From assembly GCF_905397435.1 (NCBI RefSeq), contig NZ_CAJPVI010000008.1:1-64000 (forward strand): a DNA stretch of 64,000 bases, given 5' to 3'. This DNA comes from Cupriavidus numazuensis. Its GTDB lineage: Bacteria; Pseudomonadota; Gammaproteobacteria; Burkholderiales; Burkholderiaceae. Positions within the stretch are counted from its first letter, which is position 1; every line of letters starts with the position of its first letter. The position numbers were made by a program, and so were the translations under genes. The notes beneath the pieces were generated by a model that was not told where the DNA came from, searched no databases, and saw only the letters and a program-made list of their open reading frames with translations. Below, piece after piece: positions 57,226 through 64,000 of the stretch.

Positions 57226-58149
57226 ATGAGCGACAACCAACACCAAGCCGCCGTCCATTCCATCGGCCACTATGCGCTGGTCGTGCCGAACCTTGAGGAT
57301 GCCCGCCATTTCCACGCCGCATTCGGCTTGTCCATGGTCGACCACGGTGACCGTCTGGATGCGATGACTTCCGATGATCAAATCTGGGCTCGCTTCTTTT
57401 CGGGCGAGCGCCGGGAACTGGCGTACCTCAGCTTCCATTGCTACGAGTCTGACTACGAAACGATCCGAAACCAGGTCGAGGCTGTCGGCGCGCGGTTTGC
57501 CGACAATGCGCCGTACGCGTCAGGTACGGGCCTGTGGTTCCACGACGTCGACGGCAACCTCGTGCAGGTCCGGGTTGGCCCGAAGACGAGCCCGTCGGCC
57601 AAGCCATCGCTCGACAGCGTGCACGTCGGCGCCGACGTGCGCGGTGCGCTGTTCCGCAATCAGGTAGCGACCGTGCGGCCGAGGCGGCTGTCGCACGTGG
57701 CGCTGTTCACGCCGGACCTGCCGCGCACGCTCGATTTCTATCAACGCGCGCTCGGTCTGCGCCTGTCGGACCGCTCCGGTGACATGGTCGCCTTCACGCA
57801 TGCGCCCCATGGCTGCGACCATCACCTGGTGGCGTTCGCCGCAAGCCCCGCGAAGGGCTGGCACCACGCCTCGTGGGACGTGTCGAGCATCGACCAGGTC
57901 GGGCAGGGCGCCGCGCAGATGGCCGCGGCCGGCTACGCCGAAGGCTGGGGCACGGGCCGCCACGTGCTCGGTTCCAATTTCTTCCACTACGTGCGCGATC
58001 CGTGGGGCTCGTTCTGCGAATACTCCGCCGACATGGACTACATTTCGGCCGGCACGGCCTGGCCCGCCGGCGACCATGCACCGGAAGACTCGATGCACCA
58101 GTGGGGACCCGACGTGCCGCCGTGGTTCGCCCGCAATACGGAGGCCTGA
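57226..58149 (+). CDS. Type I extradiol dioxygenase (VOC fold), paralogue 2
   Basis: 307 residues from ATG at 57226 (GGGAGAGAACC upstream). Metal ligands expected at His157 (RLSHVALFTP), His199 or 200 (GCDHHLVAF) and Glu265 (FCEYSADMDY). Highly similar to the cluster 1 enzyme, including GWGTGRHVLGSN and the C-terminal QWGPDVP. It would open the ring of the catechol-type product of the two-component monooxygenase. Confidence 0.87.
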   Translation: MSDNQHQAAVHSIGHYALVVPNLEDARHFHAAFGLSMVDHGDRLDAMTSDDQIWARFFSGERRELAYLSFHCYESDYETIRNQVEAVGARFADNAPYASGTGLWFHDVDGNLVQVRVGPKTSPSAKPSLDSVHVGADVRGALFRNQVATVRPRRLSHVALFTPDLPRTLDFYQRALGLRLSDRSGDMVAFTHAPHGCDHHLVAFAASPAKGWHHASWDVSSIDQVGQGAAQMAAAGYAEGWGTGRHVLGSNFFHYVRDPWGSFCEYSADMDYISAGTAWPAGDHAPEDSMHQWGPDVPPWFARNTEA

Positions 58150-58164
58150 CCGATAGCGCCCGCT

Positions 58165-58599
58165 GTGGTCGATGCCGCGACGTGGGCCGCCGTCCAGTCG
58201 CTCGCGGCCGAGTACTGGCGGCGAGTAGACGGCCTTGCCGATGCGCCAGTCGATGCGCTGTTCATCGACGCAGGATGGATGGACTACGGCCCGATCCGCT
58301 GCGACGGCCGTGCGCAGATCGCGAAGTTCTACGCGGACCGCGCCGTGCGCGAAGCCGAGGCGCGCAGTACGACGCGTCACCTGTTCTCGAACCTGCTGAT
58401 CGAGCCCGTCACGAATGGCCGCGTGCGTGTCTTTTCGACGGTCCATGTGATGGCGGGCAAGGGCGACTGGCCGCTGCCGGCGCGGGCGCCGTCGGTGGTT
58501 GGCGACTTCGAGGACGTAGTGGTCGAGGCCGAACCCGGCGTCTGGCGTTATGAAGGACGCCGCGCCCGAATCGTATTCGTGGCAGAGCCTGTCCGCTGA
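58165..58599 (+). CDS. SnoaL-like small protein
   Basis: 144 residues from a GTG at 58165, 15 bp after the dioxygenase gene; no strong ribosome site is seen, and coupling to the preceding gene may matter. SnoaL-like layout: AAEYWRRVDGLADAPVDALF, GWMDYGPIRCDGRAQIAKFY, TRHLFSNLLIEPVTNGRVRV, and a last strand WRYEGRRARIVFV. Probably a second small isomerase/dehydratase-type protein of the pathway. Confidence 0.72.
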   Translation: MVDAATWAAVQSLAAEYWRRVDGLADAPVDALFIDAGWMDYGPIRCDGRAQIAKFYADRAVREAEARSTTRHLFSNLLIEPVTNGRVRVFSTVHVMAGKGDWPLPARAPSVVGDFEDVVVEAEPGVWRYEGRRARIVFVAEPVR

Positions 58600-58624
58600 T
58601 CCAGCAACACCGCATATCTCCTTA

Positions 58625-58671
58625 CGGGACAGCGCGCGAGTCATCGGCTCGCCTGCCTGTCCCGCCTTTTT
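58625..58671 (+). terminator. Terminator-like stem-loop before the BKACE gene
   Basis: Outer arms CGGGACAG (58625-58632) / CTGTCCCG (58657-58664), an inner 5-bp stem (GCGAG/CTCGC), and a T-run CCTTTTTCC right after. It is shaped like an intrinsic terminator, yet lies inside the operon, 24 bp before the next start codon. It may end the upstream transcript or act as an attenuator. Confidence 0.65.
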
Positions 58672-58694
58672 CCGATTTCACCGGAGCCATTCCC

Positions 58695-59627
58695 ATGTCG
58701 ACTTCCAACAAGGTCATCATCACCTGCGCCATCACCGGCTCGATCCATACACCGTCGATGTCGCCTTACCTTCCCATCACGCCCGCACAGATTGCCGAGT
58801 CGGCCATCGGCGCCGCCGAGGCAGGCGCCGCCATTGTCCACTTGCATGCCCGCGATCCGAAGACCGGCATCCCGAGCCAGGACCCGGCGCTGTTTGGCGA
58901 ATTCCTCGGCGCGATCCGCACTAAGTCCGATGTAGTCATCAACCTGACCACCGGCGGTGCCCCGACCATGTCGATCGAGGAGCGTCTCGCGCCGGTCGTT
59001 CGTTTCAAGCCGGAGGTGGCCTCGCTGAACATGGGCTCGATGAACTTCGGCCTGTACGAAATGCTCGGCCGCTACAAGGAGTTCCGCCATGACTGGGAAC
59101 GCCCGTATCTCGAAGCCAGCGACGACCGCATCTTCCGCAATACCTTCCGCGATATCGCGCATATCCTCGAAGCGTGCAACGCGAACGAAACGCGCTTCGA
59201 GATCGAGTGCTACGACATCGGTCACCTCTACACCGCCGCGCACTTCCTGGATCGCGGGCTGCTCAGGGCGCCGCTGTTCATCCAGTCGGTATTCGGCATC
59301 CGCGGTGGCATCGGCGCGCATCCGGAGGACGTTGCCCACATGAAGCGCACGGCGGACCGGTTGTTCGGGAAGGACTACGTATGGTCGGTGCTGGGCGCTG
59401 GCGCGCTGCAGTCGCGCGTGGTCACGCAGGGGTTGTTGATGGGCGGCAATGTTCGGGTGGGGTTGGAGGATAACCTTTGGCTGTCGCGGGGGCAGCTCGC
59501 GACGAGCAACGCCGAGCAGGTGGCAAACATCCGCAAGACTGTAGAGCAGCTTGGATATGCGGTTGCCACGCCGGATGAGGCGCGGGGGATGTTGGGGTTG
59601 AAGGGGGAGGGGAAGGTGGATTTTTGA
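58695..59627 (+). CDS. Beta-keto acid cleavage enzyme (BKACE, DUF849)
   Basis: 310 residues, ATG preceded by CCGGAG. BKACE family: VIITCAITGSIHTPSMSPYL, Zn ligands His49 and His51 in IVHLHARDPKTG, VINLTTGGAPTMSIEERLAP, and GGNVRVGLEDNLWLSRGQLA near the end. These enzymes react a beta-keto acid with acetyl-CoA to give acetoacetate and a CoA ester. It would finish the ring-degradation pathway of cluster 2. Its expression may depend on the stem-loop just upstream. Copy D of the composite repeat starts about 25 bp after its stop. Confidence 0.88.
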   Translation: MSTSNKVIITCAITGSIHTPSMSPYLPITPAQIAESAIGAAEAGAAIVHLHARDPKTGIPSQDPALFGEFLGAIRTKSDVVINLTTGGAPTMSIEERLAPVVRFKPEVASLNMGSMNFGLYEMLGRYKEFRHDWERPYLEASDDRIFRNTFRDIAHILEACNANETRFEIECYDIGHLYTAAHFLDRGLLRAPLFIQSVFGIRGGIGAHPEDVAHMKRTADRLFGKDYVWSVLGAGALQSRVVTQGLLMGGNVRVGLEDNLWLSRGQLATSNAEQVANIRKTVEQLGYAVATPDEARGMLGLKGEGKVDF

Positions 59628-59651
59628 GGTGGGTTTCTGCTTGAGGTAGGG

Positions 59652-60479
59652 TTAGCGTTCTTGGCATGCGCGGCTGTTTCGCCGGCGTAGCCGGCGAGTC
59701 ACTTTTGTCCGAGCGACAAAAGTAACCAAAAACGCGTTTTGGTTGCCCCAAAGGGGCGAATTTTTATCGTAGTGTGCCAGGGGTGTTGTACGGGTATGGG
59801 CTTCAGAGTCCGCCAGGCTGCCTGCCGCGTGGGGCACGACCATGGTCGGGAATACGGCGCTGATTGAACGAGCCCTGCAAGCGTCCGTGGCCCCTGCTGC
59901 GGGCGATATCGTGTGATCGCCTTCGGCTGCGCTACGCGCAGAGCTCAAGTCTGAGCACGCAGGCCCAAGGCGAACCACACCTCGGTGACGATGCCGCGAA
60001 TTGCATGCGCAGGGTAGCGAGAGGGAGCGAGAAGAACGCAGACCTCGGGCGCCAGCGACGTTGATGAGATTGCATCCAGACGACGCCGTGCGCGCAGCGC
60101 AGCCGAAGGCGTCCCACCACTGACCTCATTGAAACGCTGTACCCGAGTCCGTCTTGGGGATCGTCCAAAAGCCGTGCCGCGTCAGGCACAGGTTCTGACT
60201 CACATAGCGTAGCAGGGTCGAACGGCCGACCACCATCGCAGGCGTCCAAAGCCGCTTGAACGACTGCCGCCGTGGAATTGATGGCCAGCGGCAACGACGC
60301 GCTTTTCTGCCTACTCTTTTGTCGCTCGGACAAAAGAGTAGGTCGCCGGCTACGCCGGCGAAACAGCGGCGCTTGCCAAGAGCGACACCCCATTCCCGAC
60401 CACAAAACCCCCGCCGGCTACGCCGGCGAAACAGCGGCGCCAGCCAAGAACGACACCCCATTCCCAACCACAAAACCCC
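59652..60479 (-). repeat. Composite dispersed repeat, copy D (S-Y type) with tandem end units
   Basis: Same orientation as copy C: left T-rich hairpin 59701-59723, half Y (about 59729-60048), half S in reverse (60049-60302), right T-rich hairpin 60311-60341. The right end module is then duplicated as two 68-bp units (60344-60411 and 60412-60479), followed by a decayed start of a third. The end unit also contains ACCCCATTCCC and CCACAAAACCCC, which recur reverse-complemented at the left border of copy B. No protein-coding sequence is evident in the 880-bp gap. Confidence 0.85.
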
Positions 60480-60509
60480 CGCCGAACTGCGCCCGCGAAA
60501 CATCAGCGC

Positions 60510-61652
60510 TCATCCCTCCCCAAACCGAGGAAACAACCCCAAAGCATTCTCCCGCATAAACCCACCCCGCAGGCTAGCCGGGATATGCACCGAGCGATCA
60601 AGCACGGCAGCCAGATCGGCCGCGACCGGCGCCGGCGTAAACGGATAATCACTGCCATACAGCACGCGCGTGGGGTCGGCCACTTGCAGCAGCGCGCTCA
60701 GCGCGACCGGCTCCGGCGCACCCGCCAGGTCGAAATAGAGCTTGCGGATCGCGTCATCAACACTCATCCGATTGCGGCCGAGCTTCAGCAGCGCACTGAT
60801 GGCCCCCACGCGCGCGGTCAGCACCGGCACGGCGGCGCCCGCGTGCGGGACGATGATCTTCACGTCGGGATATTTTTCCAGCGTCCCGCTCAGGATCAGG
60901 TTGAACACCGCGCGTGTCGTGTCGAAGATGAACTCGATCATCGGGTACGGGTAGCCGAGCGGGGGCAGGGCGGCCTGCTCGCTGCCCTGACAGCACGGGC
61001 AGTAGGGATCGGTCGGGTGGATGAAGACGGTTGCCTTGCGCCGGTTCAGTTCGGCGAACACGGGATCGAGGCGCGCATCGCCCAGGTAGATGCCGTGGTA
61101 GTTGGACTCCATCACGACGCCGTCCGCATGCAGTGTGTCGAACGCATGGGCCAGCTCGGCAAGCGAGCCGGCTACATCAGGCAGCGGCAACGCGGCGAAC
61201 AGCCCGAAGCGGCCGGGATGCTCGCGCACGGCCCTGGCGCCTTCGTCATTGCAGTAGCGCGCGAGCCGGCGCGCGGCGGCGTCGTCGCCGAAATGCAGGC
61301 CGGGCGCGGAGATCGACAATATCGCGGTGGCGATGTCGAGTTGATCCATCATGCCGACGTGCTCGGCGGCACTCCAGCGGGGAATGCCCGGCATGCCCGA
61401 TGGCTTCCCGTGGCCGGCGGCCTCGAGCGCCGCACGGTATTCGGCCGGGATGTAGTGCGCATGGACGTCGATGCGGCGCTGCGCGCTATCCGAGGCGGCG
61501 CTTTTTCTGGCCGCTGCGGCGGACGCCGGGCCAGCGCCGAGCCCGCCGATCGCGGAAGCCGTGAGGCCGACAACGCCGGCCAGCGCCTAGCGCCGGCCCG
61601 GGCTGATCGCCGGATGGCTATCCGTCCCTCGTCCTGATCCTGCTTGCGACAT
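60510..61652 (-). pseudogene. ACMSD-like amidohydrolase with in-frame amber codon in its Tat-type signal
   Basis: The frame from ATG 61652 codes MSQAGSGRGTDSHPAISPGR, then Arg, TAG (61587-61589), and continues ALAGVVGLTASAIGG: a Tat-like signal split by a stop at codon 22. Downstream the protein is a metal-dependent amidohydrolase of the aminocarboxymuconate-semialdehyde decarboxylase type: metal-binding IDVHAHYIP (His64, His66), PHAGAAVPVLTARV and LYGSDYPFTPAPVA with Asp. After the stop, the first ATG (61394) lies beyond the HxH motif, so re-initiation there cannot give an active enzyme. The gene is therefore broken unless the stop is suppressed or a read error. Its promoter has the CCCTATCTTG box of cluster 2. 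Confidence 0.8.
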
Positions 61653-61723
61653 GTTCGATGGTCTCCGTTATAGGGTATCGCGATGGATGATCTGTCGATT
61701 CTAGGAGGGACGTTTGTCGCGAC

Positions 61724-61733
61724 CAAGATAGGG
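61724..61733 (-). promoter_or_regulatory. CCCTATCTTG box upstream of the amidohydrolase gene
   Basis: The minus strand reads TGCGCATTCCCTATCTTG, extending the identity with the porin promoter box to about 16 bases. It lies 72 bp before the start codon, almost the same distance as in the monooxygenase promoter. Confidence 0.5.
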
Positions 61734-61748
61734 AATGCGCACCGTTCG

Positions 61749-61768
61749 GCGTAGACAGATGTCTACGC
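61749..61768. promoter_or_regulatory. Perfect palindrome upstream of the amidohydrolase gene
   Basis: GCGTAGAC-AGAT-GTCTACGC, 8-bp arms. It lies just upstream of the CCCTATCTTG box, a suitable place for an activator or repressor. Its half sites resemble those of the GntR operators near 30.7-30.95 kb but in everted order. Confidence 0.55.
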
Positions 61769-61892
61769 CTGCAGCTTTACGCCGAGTGCAAACGCATACG
61801 GGATTCCCCCTAGTCCGCTTTGACGAAGTGGCTGCCGCCTTCAGTGACTAGCATCCGGTCACAAGCCTGAAGATTGGCGGACGGAGACGGCG

Positions 61893-62123
61893 ATGAAGCG
61901 TAGTCGGTGGTTAGGGGCTGTGGTGCTGCTCGGCCTTGGTCTGGCGGCCGGGGTGGCGGTGAGCCTGAAAATGGGCGCAACAGGAACGGGATTCGCCGAT
62001 GGGGACGATATGGTCGACAACCGCTTCGCGCCCGACGCCGTGGTCGACTACTGCGATGACGTATGTGTGCGGGGGCGCGGCGCGGCTGCGCTGATCGTGT
62101 TTAGCCAGTGGCCGTCACCTTGA
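61893..62123 (+). CDS. Small exported or membrane-anchored hypothetical protein (76 aa)
   Basis: 76 residues; ATG preceded by ACGGAGACGGCG. The N-terminus MKRSRWLGAVVLLGLGLAAG is a signal peptide or anchor. The rest is acidic with two cysteines spaced YCDDVC, a possible disulfide or metal site. No family recognised and no neighbour suggests a role. Confidence 0.4.
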   Translation: MKRSRWLGAVVLLGLGLAAGVAVSLKMGATGTGFADGDDMVDNRFAPDAVVDYCDDVCVRGRGAAALIVFSQWPSP

Positions 62124-62554
62124 TGATGCGTGCGCAGCATGTGATACATGATTCGCCGGTGGCACCCCCGAGCATCTGCGGACATTAAGCCTTCGACGGA
62201 CGTCTCTTCACCACTTGATCCTCCTGGCTGCTGCTTGCAGTCTCTTCGGCCATCTCGGCCAGCAACGACCCCGCATGCAGCATTTCGCGCTTCTCGATAT
62301 GGACGCCGCGAGGGCGATCCTCGAGAAGCGGTGTCCGCTTTCCCGAAGCCTCTTCGGACGTTTATTCCGGTATGAGTCCGTGCATTTGGACACCAACCAT
62401 CTGGCTAATGGTTCGCGATCTGGTTCCGCGTAATATCGGCGGCAGACAAGAAGAAAACTTGCAGAGCCAGATCAGTCCCGCATGCATATTCGCGCCACGA
62501 AGTGTGTGGTCCGTGGGGGATGTCACGCAAGACGGTTTCGTTTGAGGAGGCGCC
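62124..62554. other. Intergenic stretch without recognisable gene
   Basis: Open frames on both strands here are under 75 codons, lack ribosome sites and have unnatural composition. The GC content is lower than in neighbouring genes. No repeat, hairpin or RNA gene could be recognised. It may be a decayed gene remnant. Confidence 0.4.
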
Positions 62555-62782
62555 ATGCCTTGGATTACGACATTCAATGCCGCGAGTGATGATGCGAAGC
62601 GCAACACCGCCGTATCCCCTGGCTTTACAGGGTTCAGTTCTGAACCCTTTCGGAAAGTCATCCTGTTTCGAATAGTGATCAACGGGCGAGGCATGTATTA
62701 CGGATTCTTCCGCCATGCCTGCGATGCGATCGCGGATGCGCTGGACCACGGCGCCGTCAGCGTGGCAGTGGCGAGGGCCTAG
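62555..62782 (+). CDS. Small hypothetical protein (75 aa)
   Basis: 75 residues, MPWITTFNAASDDAKRNTAV onward, with a strong ribosome site (GAGGAGG, 5 bases before ATG). There is no signal or transmembrane segment; the middle (FRKVILFRIVINGRGMYYGF) looks like a beta hairpin followed by a helix. No family recognised. The good translation signal is the main support. Confidence 0.5.
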   Translation: MPWITTFNAASDDAKRNTAVSPGFTGFSSEPFRKVILFRIVINGRGMYYGFFRHACDAIADALDHGAVSVAVARA

Positions 62783-62835
62783 ACTGCAAGCAAACACGTG
62801 ATAGAGTCGGTCATCCTTCTCTATCGAGTCGCCCT

Positions 62836-63492
62836 ATGTCGCCGCCCGTTGATTGTGGATCCGTCGATTCGGCAAGTCATCGGCAGGACACTGAAGGCGC
62901 CGCCGATGCGGACAGCGTGGCCACGCGGATTCCCGCGATTGTTCCGGCGCAAACCGCACTGGTGGTCATGCACTATCAGACCGACATCCTGCAGTTGTTT
63001 CCATCGGTCGCACCTGCGTTGCTGTCCAATACGCGCAAGCTGTGTGATGCTGCGCGGGCCCGCGGCGTGAGCGTCTATTTCGCCAAGATCCACTTCAGCC
63101 CGGGCTATCCGGAAATCAGTCCATTGAACAGGAACGGGCAGGGCATCCGGCAACTGGGTCTGTTCGTCGACGATCAGATCTCGCCGGAACTCGGCCGGCA
63201 GGCGTCTGAGCCGCTGATCATGGCGCATCGGGCCAGCGTATTCTTTGGTACCGACCTGCAGGTGCGGCTTTCCGCGCAGGGGATCGACACGCTGCTGATG
63301 GTGGGCATTGCGTCGACCGGCGTGGTGCTGTCCTCGGTGGCGTACGCGAGTGACGCGGATTTTCGGCTGTACACGGTCAAGGACTGCTGCTACGACCCCG
63401 ATCCGGTCGTCCACGACCATCTTTTCTCAACGGCGTTTGATTCGCGCACAACCGTGCTCTCGCTGGCAGATGCCTTGTCACTGCTTGCCTGA
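62836..63492 (+). CDS. Isochorismatase-like hydrolase-fold protein lacking the nucleophilic Cys
   Basis: 218 residues. Cysteine-hydrolase fold: LVVMHYQTDILQLFP at the place of the usual D-x-Q motif, GVSVYFAKIHFSPGYP, and the segment LLMVGIASTGVVLSSVAYAS where the family normally has a catalytic Cys. Here the Cys position is a Val/Gly, a variant seen in a subgroup of the family. Activity as a typical amidohydrolase is doubtful. A VOC-family gene follows 67 bp later. Confidence 0.8.
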   Translation: MSPPVDCGSVDSASHRQDTEGAADADSVATRIPAIVPAQTALVVMHYQTDILQLFPSVAPALLSNTRKLCDAARARGVSVYFAKIHFSPGYPEISPLNRNGQGIRQLGLFVDDQISPELGRQASEPLIMAHRASVFFGTDLQVRLSAQGIDTLLMVGIASTGVVLSSVAYASDADFRLYTVKDCCYDPDPVVHDHLFSTAFDSRTTVLSLADALSLLA

Positions 63493-63559
63493 CGGTGGCG
63501 GGGAATTCGACTGCTTTTTTGACCCCCCCCGCGCAGGACCGCACGCGTCAGGAGAACCC

Positions 63560-63928
63560 ATGTTTGGCCACGTCAAGTTCGGTGTCAGCGACTATGCCGC
63601 AAGCAAGGCGTTCTTCCTCAAGGCACTCGAACCGCTTGGCGTAGCTGTCGTCTCGGAGGGAGCGCCGTCGTATGGTGTCGAGCTTAGCCCCAAGGGCAAG
63701 GCTTCGCTGTGCCTGTTCCAGACAGACGAGAAGCCGGCGCACCTTCACCTGGCATTCATCGCCGAGAATCGCCAGCAAGTCGAAGCCTTCTATCGCGCCG
63801 CGCTGGAGGCGGGCGGCAAGGACAATGGCGCGCCTGGCCTGCGCCCGCACTATCACGCGAACTACTACGCTGCATTCGTCATCGGGCCGGACGGGCACAA
63901 CATCGAAGTGGTGTGCCACGCAGCGTAG
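63560..63928 (+). CDS. VOC-family (glyoxalase-like) protein
   Basis: 122 residues from ATG at 63560 (AGGAGAACCC upstream). A single-domain vicinal-oxygen-chelate protein: FGHVKFGVSDYAASKAFFLK, ALEPLGVAVVSEG, and the end YYAAFVIGPDGHNIEVVCH with a typical metal-binding Glu. Small glyoxalase-like proteins act in isomerisation, resistance or detoxification; the substrate is unknown. It probably shares a transcript with the isochorismatase-like gene. Confidence 0.82.
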   Translation: MFGHVKFGVSDYAASKAFFLKALEPLGVAVVSEGAPSYGVELSPKGKASLCLFQTDEKPAHLHLAFIAENRQQVEAFYRAALEAGGKDNGAPGLRPHYHANYYAAFVIGPDGHNIEVVCHAA

Positions 63929-63937
63929 GGCGTGTTG

Positions 63938-63956
63938 CCAGACGGCTTCAGTCTGG
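63938..63956 (+). terminator. Hairpin after the VOC gene
   Basis: CCAGAC-N7-GTCTGG forms a perfect 6-bp stem 9 bp after the stop. There is no T-run, so termination is uncertain. The last 44 bases of the window hold nothing identifiable. Confidence 0.35.
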
Positions 63957-64000
63957 TGGAACGCTTAGTCGTGCACGAAACTGGCCGATTGATAGACCGT

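Noticed and set aside
62148..62433. Overlapping 60-75-codon frames in the gap after the 61.9-kb small gene
   Set aside because: No ribosome sites and no plausible composition; three different frames are equally open.
1..64000. tRNA, rRNA or known riboswitch
   Set aside because: No cloverleaf with conserved GTTC arm, no rRNA core sequence and no riboswitch consensus was recognised by eye; a covariance-model search would be needed to exclude degenerate cases.

Overview
The window is a GC-rich chromosomal segment. Gene content (a Bug-type tripartite-tricarboxylate binding receptor, three 'VTLYG' trimeric porins, AtuA/DUF1446 and DUF1254 proteins) points to a betaproteobacterium of the Burkholderiaceae, most likely Cupriavidus or a close relative. 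No rRNA, tRNA, CRISPR array or phage genes were seen. The sequence is dominated by catabolic, transport and regulatory genes plus one large exoprotein locus.

Region 1 (1-16.9 kb): the tail of an IS5-family transposase and the IS end abut a giant (>3,500 codon) surface or secreted protein whose DUF4347 domain was cut by the insertion. It is followed, with stop/start overlaps, by a TolC-like lipoprotein, a small HlyD adaptor, a membrane-anchored HlyD protein with a GAF-like N-terminus, and an M50 zinc-metalloprotease/HlyD fusion. It looks like an export locus with adaptor and outer-membrane parts but no ABC ATPase, and is the best candidate here for an undescribed system. Region 2 (16.9-28.8 kb): an MscS channel, two DUF1254/DUF1214 proteins, a MarR-GNAT fusion regulator with a well-resolved autoregulatory promoter, a GntR regulator divergent from an acyl-CoA dehydrogenase and an IclR regulator, and a Bug/AtuA operon. 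Region 3 (30-38.6 kb): a GntR-controlled operon with a PuuB-like flavin oxidase, MFS carrier, DapA-family lyase, PuuC-like aldehyde dehydrogenase (frameshifted), YddG-like exporter and porin; the same 17-bp operator type lies before the regulator and the oxidase.

Region 4 (39.5-61.7 kb): an ABC transporter and a GNAT gene, then two related aromatic-degradation clusters. Cluster 1 (41.9-48.9 kb) has an MhpA-type hydroxylase, an extradiol dioxygenase, an FAH-family hydrolase, a porin, an MFS carrier and a TetR regulator. Cluster 2 (49.3-61.7 kb) has a two-component flavin monooxygenase, an MHS carrier, two SnoaL-like proteins, paralogous hydrolase and dioxygenase genes, a BKACE enzyme, a porin, a TetR regulator and an ACMSD-like amidohydrolase interrupted by an in-frame amber codon inside its Tat-type signal. 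Region 5 (61.9-64 kb) holds small proteins, an isochorismatase-fold protein and a VOC protein.

Four copies of an apparently non-coding composite repeat (about 0.7 kb; near 28.9, 38.6, 50.9 and 59.7 kb) occupy most long intergenic gaps. Each is bounded by double-hairpin terminal modules whose stems vary between copies with compensating changes. Each carries the same 254-bp half plus one of two alternative halves. This is the second notable structure of the window.
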